Source of the DNA: Sphingomonas sp.
Lineage (GTDB): Bacteria > Pseudomonadota > Alphaproteobacteria > Sphingomonadales > Sphingomonadaceae
Length of the DNA: 64,000 nt
NCBI RefSeq assembly: GCF_003248515.1
Contig: NZ_QFOB01000004.1
Span: 402,103 to 466,102 of the forward strand
Reading direction: 5' to 3'
The translations under genes and the position numbers were made by a program. The notes beneath the pieces were generated by a model. The model saw only the letters and a list, made by a program, of their open reading frames with translations, was not told the origin of the DNA and made no database searches. Shown piece after piece: positions 28,510-37,433 of the stretch (position 1 is the stretch's first letter; each line of letters opens with the position of its first letter).

Positions 28510-29014
28510 CGATGCGCCTCCGGGCTTCGAGAAGCGCCCCATATGCGACGCGCAGATCGCTCTCCACCGTACTGATGCTGATGTTCATCTCCGCCGCGAT
28601 ATCGCGCTGGCCGATCCCGTCGATCCTGTGGCGCCGGAAGATCGCAGCCGCCCGCCCGGGAATATTGTCCAGCGCCGCCTGCGCGACACCCAGCGCCTCG
28701 CGCGCGATGAGCGTCCGCTCGCCCGAGGGTTCGTCCGACTTGCCGGGAAAGGTGGTGCCGAACGCCTCGTTCCAGTCCCTCTCGCGCACACTGGCCTGAC
28801 GAAGCGAGCGATGCCGGTCGACCATCAGATTGTTGGCTGCGCGAAAAAGATACGAGAGCGGCGCGCCGATCGGCCCCGGCGGTGTGGCCGAAACCTTGAT
28901 CCACAGTTCCTGCAGCAGATCCTCCGCCGCCTCTCCCGCGCCATGCGCGAAAAGGAAGCGCAACAATCTCGCGCGATTCTCCAGAAATACGGCCTCGAGG
29001 CCGGCTTTGGTCAT
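28499..29014 (-). CDS. fecI: ECF sigma factor, FecI type
   Basis: A 171-residue sigma-70 family factor with region 2 (LLRFLFAHGAGEAAEDLLQELW, LSYLFRAANNLMVDRHR) and region 4 (HRIDGIGQRDIAAEMNISISTVE) and no extra domains. It heads a minus-strand unit with fecR, the STN receptor and probably the autotransporter. It should drive the receptor gene when the receptor is occupied. The upstream 195 bp to the next gene probably holds its own promoter; no Fur box was recognised with confidence. Confidence 0.87.
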   Translation of the reverse strand: MTKAGLEAVFLENRARLLRFLFAHGAGEAAEDLLQELWIKVSATPPGPIGAPLSYLFRAANNLMVDRHRSLRQASVRERDWNEAFGTTFPGKSDEPSGERTLIAREALGVAQAALDNIPGRAAAIFRRHRIDGIGQRDIAAEMNISISTVESDLRVAYGALLEARRRIDDA

Positions 29015-29209
29015 AATCGTCGATCACATCGGCCAAGTCGGGTCGCGCCGCTAGCCGGTACAGGCGCGAATTGCCACCCCCTGGAAGGAAGCCATGACCC
29101 TGCCCTAGTCTGCACTCCCTCTGCGTCGGCGTTTCGCATGGCCCGATTTCCTTCCAACACGTTGCCAGGATCATCCCGACGCCGCCCGATATCTGCTGCA
29201 TCGGCACGG

Positions 29210-30409
29210 TCACGCGTCCGTCGACCAGGTATATCGGGCCGACGCACCGTAATTCCACACCATGCCGGCCAGGATACCGGCAATCGCGGCCATCTCCCAG
29301 GGCAGCCCCATACCGAGTGCGGTGGTCGCAACCAGCACGTTGGCGATCGCGCCGATCGCGCAGACCAGCGCAAAGCTGGCCAGGCCGCCCAGCCATCCCC
29401 ATCCCCGTCGACGGCGATCGGCATAGGTGAGGAGATTGTTCACCGCATAGTTGCCGATCATGGCGGCGCCGGTGGCCACGACTTCCGATATCCGGAAGCC
29501 CGCGCCCAGCAGCCTGAACAATAGCCCCAGCACGGCGAGGTGAACCAGCAGGCCCAGAGCCCCCACGCAGGCGAAGGAAAAGAGCCGCACGGGAATGACA
29601 TGGCCGAAAAGCCTGTCCGCCAGCATCATGCCATAGTCCCAGGTAACCCGCAGGGAGAGCTTGCTCTCGCCATGCCGTCGCGTGGAGAAGCGCAGCGGGA
29701 GTTCCCGTATGCGGAGTGATGGGCCGGCGGTAAGCACGATATCGAGCAGCACCTTGAAGCCGATCGCGGACAGTTCCGGAGCCCATCGATCGATCACCTC
29801 GCGACGCAGCGCGAAAAAGCCGCTCATGGGATCCGTCAGGTCCACCGCGGTCATCTTCGTGGCGAACCATGTCGCCAGGCGGCTGGCGGCGGCGCGCGAT
29901 CCCGCCCATTCGCCAAGCGATCCGCCGGCGACGTGGCGGCTGCCGATCACGAGATCGGTGTGGCCCGCCCGAAGCGTCGCCAGCATCGCCGCGAGCAGGG
30001 CCGGATCGTGCTGCAGATCGGCGTCCATCACCGCGAGAAAAGGCGCGCTGGAGGCAAGCATGCCTTCCACGCAGGCCGAGGACAGCCCGCGACGGCCGAC
30101 GCGGCGAATGACGCGCACACGCGGATCCCGGGCATGCAGGGTGCGGACATAATCCGCTGTGCGATCGGGGGAATCGTCGTCAACGACGATCACCTCCCAC
30201 TGCACGCCGGCCAGCGCCGCAGCGATACGCCCGATCAACGGGCCGACATTGGCGCGCTCGTTGAAGGTCGGCACCACGATGGAGAGTTCGATCGGCTCGG
30301 GGATAGCGGCCGCATAAGCGGGCGGCGCGACGTCACCTGGCGCCAGGCCCGCCCGGGAGCCACGGGAGACCGATCGTAAGAAGCCGAATTCGGCATGGAG
30401 TGCTGTCAT
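29210..30409 (-). CDS. GT2 glycosyltransferase fused to GtrA-like membrane domain
   Basis: A 399-residue protein. Residues about 35-265 form a polyprenol-phosphate hexose synthase-type GT2 domain (SIVVPTFNERANVGPLI, VVDDDSPDRTADYV, AVMDADLQHDP with the catalytic DxD, GSRHVAGG). Residues about 275-395 hold four predicted TM helices of the GtrA family (FSFACVGALGLLVHLAVLG, ATGAAMIGNYAVNNLLTYADRRR). Such proteins make or flip lipid-linked sugars for cell-envelope glycosylation. ATG 30409 was chosen because the longer reading frame upstream has no envelope-protein character. Confidence 0.85.
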   Translation of the reverse strand: MTALHAEFGFLRSVSRGSRAGLAPGDVAPPAYAAAIPEPIELSIVVPTFNERANVGPLIGRIAAALAGVQWEVIVVDDDSPDRTADYVRTLHARDPRVRVIRRVGRRGLSSACVEGMLASSAPFLAVMDADLQHDPALLAAMLATLRAGHTDLVIGSRHVAGGSLGEWAGSRAAASRLATWFATKMTAVDLTDPMSGFFALRREVIDRWAPELSAIGFKVLLDIVLTAGPSLRIRELPLRFSTRRHGESKLSLRVTWDYGMMLADRLFGHVIPVRLFSFACVGALGLLVHLAVLGLLFRLLGAGFRISEVVATGAAMIGNYAVNNLLTYADRRRRGWGWLGGLASFALVCAIGAIANVLVATTALGMGLPWEMAAIAGILAGMVWNYGASARYTWSTDA

Positions 30410-30851
30410 GGGGTCCGGGATCCGAAATGCGTTCGATCCACATGACGGAGCGCATCGGCCGCAGCCTTGATCGACGGTGACGTGCTCCCCGGACGTCACG
30501 CATTCGGTGAGGCTGTTCGTCGGATGGAGACGAGCGCTACGGCGAGACGGGTTCGCGGGGCATGGCGGACGGACCACAATGCCGTAGATCCGCACAGCAG
30601 CCTCGGTGGCATGGCAGCCGCCGAATTCACCACCCGCCCTCGCCAGGGGGCATGAGGACACGGAAGCTGACTTATCAGCGACCTGGAAACGGGGAGCAGG
30701 TCAGCTCTGGCGCGGGGGTTTTCGGGTTGTGGCGGCGAGGCCGGGGCATCCGCTGGGCGGGGGCAGCTGACGATCTGCAGTGCGGGCCCGTGCGATGGGC
30801 GCTTCGAGGAGTGTTTGGGGGGCGAGTGGGTGTCGCGCGGGAAGGAGGCAC

Positions 30852-30881
30852 AAAAAAGCCGCCGCAGGCTGCCCTGGGCGG
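30852..30881 (-). terminator. Intrinsic terminator left of att, reading leftward
   Basis: On the minus strand a stem CCGCC-CAGG / CCTG-GGCGG (one bulge) is followed by six T. It lies just past the left att repeat in the same relation as the tRNA terminator at the right end, so it is probably the original terminator of the initiator tRNA gene before insertion. Confidence 0.75.
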
Positions 30882-30897
30882 TTGTGGGATATTTGAA

Positions 30898-30914
30898 GTT
30901 GGTTGCGGGGACAG
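30898..30914 (-). repeat. Left attachment site (17-bp tRNA 3' end copy)
   Basis: GTTGGTTGCGGGGACAG, identical to 63,947-63,963. On the minus strand it reads as the acceptor stem 3' side and CCA of an initiator tRNA followed by 3 nt. Sequence on the island side diverges at once from the tRNA. Confidence 0.85.
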
Positions 30915-31356
30915 AAACCGTTTACTGTCGACCCATGCCTTAGGAGCTTGTTTTATTGCGAATTTTTTGTGCTCGCGCGGCTAGACACCCCCAATAGTAC
31001 CCCAAGTGGGGCGGCTTGCGGTGAAACGCCCTCCGGGTCAGCTAAAAAGCCGGGGTACGCATCAAAGAACGCGCCGATCGTAACCATAGCCCCTCTTTAG
31101 GCCTGCAAAGACTGTCGAAGAAGCTGCCCCGTCACGGCAGACGGCGGGCATCCGCGATCCAACAGCCGCTGCCCAATCGCAGACGTGTGTTTATGCAGCG
31201 AGCACCAGAGCCCGGCGGCACAGATAAGCAAGCTGGATGGCGAGAATTGGGACTTATCCGCCAGGCAGCTTTGGAGCTGCAAAGCATCAGAGCTGCCCGA
31301 CGGCTCTGCTGCTGCATCTCGGTGGCGATTAAAGTGCGAGCGGCTGAACAGCCTAG

Positions 31357-31872
31357 TCAATCCGGCTGGTAGCCATAGCCTTTCGCCTGCAACGTGGCGA
31401 TCGTCGTGATCGCCGATACATCGAGGTGCACGCCGGGCAACAAGTCCGTCGCCGCGATGCCGTGCGCGCTCGCCGCCTGACTGCAAACTGCTACCCGAAC
31501 ACCGGCGGAGGTTAACTCACCGATAAGCGCCGCGTCGATGGGTTGCGATGCTCCGCCATCGGGCTTGCGAACGATCGCAGTTGCAGGTCCGGATATAATC
31601 GCCACGACATGAATATTGTCTCGGCCGACGCCATAGTGCGTGAGCAGGTTCACGAAACGGGCGACGCGCTCAAGCGAGGGGTTCGCTTGATCTCGTTTCG
31701 GCGCAGCTTTCGTCACGCCGAAAACGACCCGATATTCGATCTTCGAATCGGGACGCTCCTGCGCACCGGGCACATCAACGATCTTGCCAAAGTGCGGGAC
31801 CGCCAAAGCGGACTGGGCAATGGTCGGACCCGATAGCCCGATCATGGTCATCGCCGTCAAAATCTTCCGCAC
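31357..31872 (-). CDS. Exported DsrE/DsrF-like protein
   Basis: A 171-residue protein starting at GTG after GAGGAG. It has a short signal peptide (AMTMIGLSGPTIAQSALA) and a DsrE-like alpha/beta domain (YRVVFGVTKAAPK, NIHVVAIISGPAT, GVRVAVCSQAASAHGI); the Cys in VAVCSQ sits where DsrE/YchN-type proteins carry their active cysteine. It is the last gene of the sulfide operon. DsrE proteins move sulfane sulfur or are linked to sulfur stress, which fits the neighbours; the exact role is unknown. Confidence 0.75.
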   Translation of the reverse strand: MRKILTAMTMIGLSGPTIAQSALAVPHFGKIVDVPGAQERPDSKIEYRVVFGVTKAAPKRDQANPSLERVARFVNLLTHYGVGRDNIHVVAIISGPATAIVRKPDGGASQPIDAALIGELTSAGVRVAVCSQAASAHGIAATDLLPGVHLDVSAITTIATLQAKGYGYQPD

Positions 31873-31882
31873 ACCATTCTCC

Positions 31883-31996
31883 TCACCGCAACCAGAACCG
31901 GATTATGGATGCGACGATGCCGAGCGCCAGGACGCTCGCCGTCCAGATGCCGATCATCCACAAAAGGCGGTGCCAGAAGGGGCGCTCGGCTTCCAT
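31883..31996 (-). CDS. DUF2474-type small subunit of the bd oxidase
   Basis: A 37-residue peptide with one TM helix (RLLWMIGIWTASVLALGIVA) ending in FWLR. Its ATG overlaps the cydB stop (TGATG). Small DUF2474 proteins directly after cydB of the cyanide-insensitive type are the counterpart of CydX in other bd oxidases, stabilising the complex. Assigned by size, sequence pattern and position. Confidence 0.8.
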   Translation of the reverse strand: MEAERPFWHRLLWMIGIWTASVLALGIVASIIRFWLR

Positions 31997-33003
31997 CAAT
32001 GATATCCGTGGGTGCCGACTTTGCCGCGAAACACCCAGTAGGCCCAGCCGGTGTAAGCGAGAATGACCGGCACGATGATGACGGCGCCGGCCAGCATGAA
32101 GAGCTGGCTCTGCGGGGGAGCGGCGGCATCCCAGATCGTCACCGAGCGTGGCACCACGTAGGGATAGATGCTGATCCCGAGGCCGACGAAGCCGAGAAGG
32201 AAGATCGCCAGCGCCAGCAGGAAGGGCAGCCGTTCGGCACCACGACGAAGGCTGATGAAGAAGGCAATAGCCACGATCAGCGTCATCAGCGGCACCTGCG
32301 CGGTCAGCAGCACGCCCGGCATGGTGAACCAGCGGTGCCAATAGTCGTATGCGAGAAATGGCGTCGCTGCGCTTACGGCTCCCAGCGCCAGCAGCGTCGC
32401 CATGCCGGACCATAACGTGAGGCGCCGAGCATGAGTTTGCGCGGAGCCTTCGGTCTTCCACACCAGCCAGGTCGCTCCGAGCAGGGCATAGCCGATTACC
32501 ACCGAGACGCCGGTGAGCAGGCTGAACGGGCTCAACCAGTCGAGCCAGCCACCGGCATAGGCGTCGGCCTCGACATGAATGCCCTGCAGGATCGCGCCGA
32601 GGACGATCCCTTGCGAAAGCGCAGCGACGAGCGAGCCGAGCATGAACGCGAAATCCCACAGCGGTCGATGACCAGGATCGCGCCAGCGAAACTCGAACGC
32701 GACGCCCCGGAAGACGAGGCCCAGCAACATCGCGATGATCAGCGGATAGGTCGCCGGCAGGATGATCGCATAAGCCAGCGGGAAAGCGGCGAGCAGCCCG
32801 CCGCCGCCCATCACCAGCCATGTCTCGTTGCCGTCCCACACGGGCGCGATCGCGTTCATCGCCTGATCGCGCTCGTCGCCGACAGCGAAACTCGGGAACA
32901 GGATGCCAATACCCAGGTCGAAGCCGTCCATCACGACATAGGCGAACACCGCAAAGCCGATGATGCACGCCCAGACGATGGTAAGATCGAAATGCCCCAT
33001 CAT
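31996..33003 (-). CDS. cydB: Cytochrome bd ubiquinol oxidase subunit II
   Basis: About 335 residues, eight or nine TM helices, with the N-terminal CydB signature VMDGFDLGIGIL and the WDGNETWLVMGGG motif. ATG 33003 follows GCGGAG by 5 nt; GTG 33009 would overlap the cydA stop. With CydA it forms a quinol oxidase reducing O2 to water in the inner membrane. bd oxidases resist sulfide and cyanide, which suits an operon of sulfide-handling enzymes. Confidence 0.9.
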   Translation of the reverse strand: MMGHFDLTIVWACIIGFAVFAYVVMDGFDLGIGILFPSFAVGDERDQAMNAIAPVWDGNETWLVMGGGGLLAAFPLAYAIILPATYPLIIAMLLGLVFRGVAFEFRWRDPGHRPLWDFAFMLGSLVAALSQGIVLGAILQGIHVEADAYAGGWLDWLSPFSLLTGVSVVIGYALLGATWLVWKTEGSAQTHARRLTLWSGMATLLALGAVSAATPFLAYDYWHRWFTMPGVLLTAQVPLMTLIVAIAFFISLRRGAERLPFLLALAIFLLGFVGLGISIYPYVVPRSVTIWDAAAPPQSQLFMLAGAVIIVPVILAYTGWAYWVFRGKVGTHGYH

Positions 33004-33005
33004 CG

Positions 33006-34415
33006 TCACTCCGCCGCCGGGACCGCGCCCACCGCAGGCGCGGGTGTAATGCCTGCCGTGCGGTTCGGCACGTTGGGCGGCTCGGTCTCGCCGCGCTCGG
33101 GCGGCTTCGCCATCAGCCGCAAAAGGTAAAGCGTGCCGGCGCCGAAGCAGGAGAAATAGACCAGCACGAAGGCGAGCAGCGATGAGGCGACGGCCGGCGC
33201 CCCCAGCGGCGAATGGGATTTTGCCGTCTCAAGCAAACCATAGACGGTATAGGGCTGTCGGCCGACCTCGGTCGTCACCCAGCCGGCAATCACCGCGACA
33301 AAGCCCGCCGGGCTCAATGCGACGGCGGCCCGATGCAGCCATGGCCAGTCATAGAGCTGTTTACGGGCGCGGGCGAGCAGGCTCCACAGGCCGAGGCCGA
33401 GCATCGCCAAGCCCAGCGCCACCATGATCCGGAACGACCAGAAGACGATCGGCGATGGCGGCCACTTGTCGCGTGGGAAATCGGTCAGTCCCGGCAGCGG
33501 CGCATTGGGATCATGCTTGAGGATCAGCGAGCCGAGCTTGGGCACTGCCACCTCGTAGCGGACGCGGGCCTCGTCGTTGCTCGGCAGCCCGAACAGGATC
33601 AGCGGCGCGCCATTGGGACTCGGATGATAGTCCCCCTCCATCGCCAGCACCTTGGCAGGCTGGTGCTCGAGCGTGTTGAGGCCGTGCGCGTCGCCGGCAA
33701 GTATCTGGATGGGGGCGACGAGCGCCGCCATCCACATCGCCATCGAGAACATGCGTCGCGCACCCGGATTGGTGCGGTCTTTCAACAGATGCCAGGCGCC
33801 GACCCCGCCCACCACGAGCGAGGTGGTGAGATAGGCGGCAATGACGGTGTGAACGAGCCGATAGGGGAAGCTGGGATTGAAGATGATCGGCAGCCAGGAG
33901 CCGGCGGGCACGAACTGGCCCTTGGCGTTGATCGCATAGCCGACCGGCGTCTGCATCCAGCTGTTCACGCTGATGATCCACGTCGCCGAGACCAGCGTGC
34001 CGAGCGCCACCATGCAGGTCGCGAAGAAGTGCAGCCCGCGCCCAACCTTGGAAATGCCGAACAGCATGACGCCAAGGAAGCCTGCCTCGAGGAAGAAAGC
34101 GGTCAGCACCTCATAGGCCATCAGCGGCCCGATGATCGGCCCGGCTTTGGTCGAGAAGACCGACCAGTTGGTGCCGAACTGGTAGGACATGACGAGGCCG
34201 GACACGACGCCCATGCCGAAGGCGACCGCGAAGATCTTGAGCCAGTAGCGATAGAGGTTTGCGTAGATGCCGCTGCCCGTCTTCAGCCACAGGCCCTCCA
34301 GCACCATCAGGTAGCTTGCCAGCCCGATCGAAAAGGCTGGAAAGATAAAATGGAAGGAGACGGTGAAGGCGAACTGGGCTCGCGCCAAAATCACCGGATC
34401 GAGTGACGACAGCAT
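33006..34415 (-). CDS. cydA: Cytochrome bd (cyanide-insensitive type) subunit I
   Basis: A 469-residue subunit I. Conserved RAQFAFTVSFHFIFPAFSIG (with His19-type haem ligand), the Q-loop and GWVTTEVGRQPYTVYG motif are seen. The length and short Q-loop match the CIO (CioA) branch rather than the long E. coli type. It starts right after the stop of a 51-codon HTH gene (TAG then ATG) and is followed by cydB and the DUF2474 gene. No cydDC genes lie nearby; they would be supplied elsewhere. Confidence 0.9.
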   Translation of the reverse strand: MLSSLDPVILARAQFAFTVSFHFIFPAFSIGLASYLMVLEGLWLKTGSGIYANLYRYWLKIFAVAFGMGVVSGLVMSYQFGTNWSVFSTKAGPIIGPLMAYEVLTAFFLEAGFLGVMLFGISKVGRGLHFFATCMVALGTLVSATWIISVNSWMQTPVGYAINAKGQFVPAGSWLPIIFNPSFPYRLVHTVIAAYLTTSLVVGGVGAWHLLKDRTNPGARRMFSMAMWMAALVAPIQILAGDAHGLNTLEHQPAKVLAMEGDYHPSPNGAPLILFGLPSNDEARVRYEVAVPKLGSLILKHDPNAPLPGLTDFPRDKWPPSPIVFWSFRIMVALGLAMLGLGLWSLLARARKQLYDWPWLHRAAVALSPAGFVAVIAGWVTTEVGRQPYTVYGLLETAKSHSPLGAPAVASSLLAFVLVYFSCFGAGTLYLLRLMAKPPERGETEPPNVPNRTAGITPAPAVGAVPAAE

Positions 34416-34571
34416 CTAATTACCTGCTCCCTGTCGCTTCGCGCGCTTCCAGCGCTGGAAGACGCTTTCCGAGATGCCGACTTCGCGGCAGCTTTCGATC
34501 ACACCCCTGCCAGTCGCGACGAGCGCCTCGACCGCAAGGCACCGCGCCTCCTTGTCAGCCATGACCGTCAT
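34416..34571 (-). CDS. 51-residue HTH protein (IS3 OrfA-like) inside the sulfide operon
   Basis: A small protein whose middle (VIESCREVGISESVFQRWKR) matches the helix-turn-helix of IS3-family OrfA transposase subunits. Its ATG overlaps the tauE stop (ATGA) and its stop touches the cydA start, so it sits translationally coupled inside the operon. It has no catalytic domain and no inverted repeats nearby. It is either a leftover of an insertion sequence or a recruited small DNA-binding protein; undecided. Confidence 0.5.
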   Translation of the reverse strand: MTVMADKEARCLAVEALVATGRGVIESCREVGISESVFQRWKRAKRQGAGN

Positions 34572-35344
34572 AGCGCCGCCGCGCTCTTCCACAGCATATA
34601 GCCTGCCACGACGAAGATGAGCACCGCAAAGACCGTGGTCAGCGTTCCCGTTCCCGAAAGACGCCTCGCCGTCATCGTGCCGCCGAAGCCACCGGCTATG
34701 CCCCCAGCAATGAACACGCCGGCGAGCGGCCAGTCGACCAACCCCGAGAAGGCATAATTGAGCGCCGTGGTCAGGCCGAAGGCCGTGACGGCGACCAGGC
34801 TCGTGCCGACCGCGTTGATCATCGGCATCCGGGTCGAGGCGACCAGTCCCGGCACGATCAGGAAACCGCCACCAATGCCGAAGAAGCCGGAGAACAGCCC
34901 CGTACCAAGGCCATAGCCCAGCACTTTGGGGGCATTCTCCCGATTGCACTGCGCGCCCTCGATCCCGACCGCCTTGCGCCCCTTGAGCATCAGCGCGCCG
35001 ACGGCGAGCATGACGAGGGCAAAGAGGAACAGCAGCTTCTGCCCGTCGAATGCCTTGCCGATGGTCGATCCCGCCAGCGCACCCGCGACACCGGCAACCG
35101 CGTACATGCCGCCGCACCGCCACTTGACGGTATGGGCACGCGCGTGGCTGGCAAGGCCTGTTCCCGCGTTCGCTGCGACGGCCAGGGCGCTGGTGCCGAT
35201 CGCGACGTGCGGACTCGACACGCCGACCAGATAGACCATTAGCGGCACGGCGAGGATTGAGCCGCCGCCACCCACGAGGCCGAGCGAGAAGCCGACAAGT
35301 CCACCGGACAGGGCGCCAAGGCCGTATTGCAACGTGTCGAGCAT
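34568..35344 (-). CDS. TauE/SafE-family sulfite/sulfur-anion exporter
   Basis: A 258-residue membrane protein with about eight TM helices in two repeats. The start GALSGGLVGFSLGLVGGGGSIL is the TauE/SafE (DUF81) signature, repeated at the midpoint in SGFFGIGGGFLIVPGLV. In operons with SQR and persulfide dioxygenase this family is thought to export sulfite or thiosulfate, the end products. It lies 3 nt after the SQR fusion gene. Confidence 0.85.
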   Translation of the reverse strand: MLDTLQYGLGALSGGLVGFSLGLVGGGGSILAVPLMVYLVGVSSPHVAIGTSALAVAANAGTGLASHARAHTVKWRCGGMYAVAGVAGALAGSTIGKAFDGQKLLFLFALVMLAVGALMLKGRKAVGIEGAQCNRENAPKVLGYGLGTGLFSGFFGIGGGFLIVPGLVASTRMPMINAVGTSLVAVTAFGLTTALNYAFSGLVDWPLAGVFIAGGIAGGFGGTMTARRLSGTGTLTTVFAVLIFVVAGYMLWKSAAAL

Positions 35345-35347
35345 GGC

Positions 35348-36985
35348 TCAGGCCACGTCAGCGAGGAGCGGTTTGGCCAGCCACTCATGCCCCTTCAGCA
35401 TACCATTCCAGTAGATCCAGGGGAGCGCCTGCCCCTTGAGCCACCAGCTGAGCCGTTGCGGCTTCTGTCCGTCGATCATCCATTTCGGGAAACTCGGTAG
35501 CAACTTGCCGCCATAGCCGAATTCAGCGAGGACGATGCGCCCACGCTCGACGGTGAGCGGACAGGAGCCATAGCCGTCGTAGACGGCCGGGGGGGCCTTA
35601 CCGTCGAGCACAGCCAGAAGATTGACCGCTACGATCGGGGCCTGCTTGCGTGCCGCAGCCGCCGTCTTTGCATTGGGCGTCGAGCCGCCGTCGCCCAGGC
35701 CGAAGATATTTTCGTAGCGGACGTGCCGCATCGTCGCGGGATCGACCTCGGTATAGCCCGCCTGATCGGCGAGCGGGCTGCGCGCGAGGAACTCCGGTGC
35801 CTTCTGGGGCGGGCAGACGTGGAGCATGTCGAAGTCGCGCGTGATTTCGCCGGCCTTGGTGGCGAAGGTCGCGCGGCGCGCTGGCCCATCGACGGCTATT
35901 AATTTCGATTCGAGCCGCAGGTCGATTCCGTAGTCGTCGATATAGCGCATCAGCGGCGGGACATATTCCTTGACTCCGAAGAGGGCCGCACCCGCATTAT
36001 GGAAGGCGACATCGATATTGCCGAGACGCCCGGTCCGCTTCCAATGATCGCAGGAAAGATACATCGCCTTCTGCGGCGCACCGGCGCATTTGATCGGCAT
36101 CGGCGGCTGGGTGAATAGCGCGACGCCTTCGCGCAGATCCTGGACCAGTTCCCAGGTGTAGGGCGCGGTCTCGTAGCTGTAGTTGGAGGTGACGCCGTGG
36201 CGGCCGAGGGTCGCTTCGAGGCCGTCGACGGCGTTCCAGTCGAGCACATTGCCCGGCGCCACGATGAGGGTGCGATAGCTTAGGGCCGCGCCGTCTTCGA
36301 GCGTCACGCGGTTGCGCTCGGGATCGAACGTCGCGACCGCGCCTTTCACCCAGTTCGCTCCGGACGGAATGACGTCCGCCTCACGCCTGCAGGTCGAGGA
36401 CGGATCGAAGATGCCACCGCCGACCATCGTCCAGCCCGGTTGGTAGAAATGCCGGTCGCGCGGCTCGACGATCACGACGTCGAGGCCGGGGCGGCGTCGC
36501 AGCAGTGAGGCGGCCGTGGCGATCCCGGCCGAACCGCCGCCGACGATGACAACATCGTGCGGGCGTGAGCCGCGCTCCAGCTTCGGAAGAAGTGCGGAGA
36601 GGTCGTAGCCTGCCGCCTTGGCGGTCAAGAGAATATCCGCAGGCGGCTGTTGGTCCTTGTGCGCTAGCGCCCACAATGTCGTCGATCGCGTCCCCGTGCG
36701 GCAGAAGGCGAGCACGGGTTTGGCGCAGCCCAGCATCGTCCTGCCGAACGCCTCGACGTCAGCGTCACCGATCTGGCCTGGCACGATGGGCTGGTGGACG
36801 AACTCCATTCCGAGCCGGCGAGCATGTGCGGCCAGCACCTCTGCCTCGGGCTGGCCCGCTTCTTCATCGTCCGGCCGGTTGTCGATGATCGTGCGAAAGC
36901 CGAGTTCGGCCGCTTCCTCGATGTCGCCAAGCGACAGCTGCGGTGCGACGGACAGATCCGGTGTCAGCGACTTGGGCGACATCAT
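35348..36985 (-). CDS. Phosphatase-like (DUF442) / sulfide:quinone oxidoreductase fusion
   Basis: A 545-residue fusion. Residues 1-115 are a DUF442/BLH-type phosphatase-like domain (LGFRTIIDNRPDDEE) with an intact Cx5R loop (FCRTGTRS). Residues about 140-545 form an SQR-like FAD enzyme: GGGSAGIATAASLLRRRPG binds FAD, STCRREADVIP and IKCAGAPQKAMYL contain the cysteines expected for sulfide oxidation, and the C-terminus is hydrophobic/amphipathic for membrane attachment. It would oxidise H2S to sulfane sulfur, feeding the quinone pool used by the bd oxidase. ATG 36982 is slightly better spaced from AAGGAG. Confidence 0.87.
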   Translation of the reverse strand: MMSPKSLTPDLSVAPQLSLGDIEEAAELGFRTIIDNRPDDEEAGQPEAEVLAAHARRLGMEFVHQPIVPGQIGDADVEAFGRTMLGCAKPVLAFCRTGTRSTTLWALAHKDQQPPADILLTAKAAGYDLSALLPKLERGSRPHDVVIVGGGSAGIATAASLLRRRPGLDVVIVEPRDRHFYQPGWTMVGGGIFDPSSTCRREADVIPSGANWVKGAVATFDPERNRVTLEDGAALSYRTLIVAPGNVLDWNAVDGLEATLGRHGVTSNYSYETAPYTWELVQDLREGVALFTQPPMPIKCAGAPQKAMYLSCDHWKRTGRLGNIDVAFHNAGAALFGVKEYVPPLMRYIDDYGIDLRLESKLIAVDGPARRATFATKAGEITRDFDMLHVCPPQKAPEFLARSPLADQAGYTEVDPATMRHVRYENIFGLGDGGSTPNAKTAAAARKQAPIVAVNLLAVLDGKAPPAVYDGYGSCPLTVERGRIVLAEFGYGGKLLPSFPKWMIDGQKPQRLSWWLKGQALPWIYWNGMLKGHEWLAKPLLADVA

Positions 36986-36998
36986 CCTCTCCTTGAGA

Positions 36999-37433
36999 TC
37001 AGGCGGTCGTTGTTTTGGGGCTTATGCGTCCTGCGACCGCATGCAGAGCGAAGCCGGTCAGCATCGCCGCGACGAAGGTCGCGGCGGGGATCGGGCGAAG
37101 GGCAAGGTCGGCGATCGCTGGTCCAGGACAGAGTCCGGCAAGGCCCCAACCCATGCCGAACAGCGCGGCGCCACCGAGTAGGCGGGCGTCAACGCGACTT
37201 GTGCTCGGGAGGTGGAAAACCGTTTCTGCTACCGGCTTCGCCATCCGGCGCTGCAACGCCCAGGCTGCCGTCATCGGCACGATCGCACCGGCCATGACAA
37301 AGGCGAGCGTCGGGTCCCACGCGCCACCGAAAATGTCGAGAAACGCACGGACGCGCATGGGATCGGTCATTCCGGATACGGCGAGGCCCGCTCCGAACAG
37401 GGTGCCGGAGACCAAGGCGACGAGCGCGCGCAT
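36999..37433 (-). CDS. YeeE/YedE-family half transporter (DUF6691)
   Basis: A 144-residue membrane protein with about four TM helices; GTLFGAGLAVSGMTDP and GWGLAGLCPGPAI are the family signatures, the latter with the conserved Cys. With the preceding gene it forms a split YeeE/YedE-type transporter of the kind linked to thiosulfate or sulfane-sulfur movement. Start and previous stop overlap by 1 nt. Confidence 0.85.
   Translation of the reverse strand: MRALVALVSGTLFGAGLAVSGMTDPMRVRAFLDIFGGAWDPTLAFVMAGAIVPMTAAWALQRRMAKPVAETVFHLPSTSRVDARLLGGAALFGMGWGLAGLCPGPAIADLALRPIPAATFVAAMLTGFALHAVAGRISPKTTTA

Larger units (their letters stand above)
30410..31356. other. Long gene-free stretch spanning the island's left end
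   Basis: No convincing gene in 947 bp. It holds the chromosomal terminator (30,852-30,881), the 17-bp att repeat (30,898-30,914) and about 440 bp of element sequence before the first island gene. A short hairpin (CCCCAAGTGGGG at 31,011-31,022 by eye) lies in the element part. Open frames here cross the att site or lack family resemblance. Confidence 0.6.

Noticed and set aside
30562..30984. 140-codon frame across the left att site
   Set aside because: It spans the island junction, so it cannot be an old gene, and has no recognisable domain.
31097..31350. Possible insertion-sequence fragment next to the left att
   Set aside because: Frames on both strands show no transposase motif and no terminal repeats were found.
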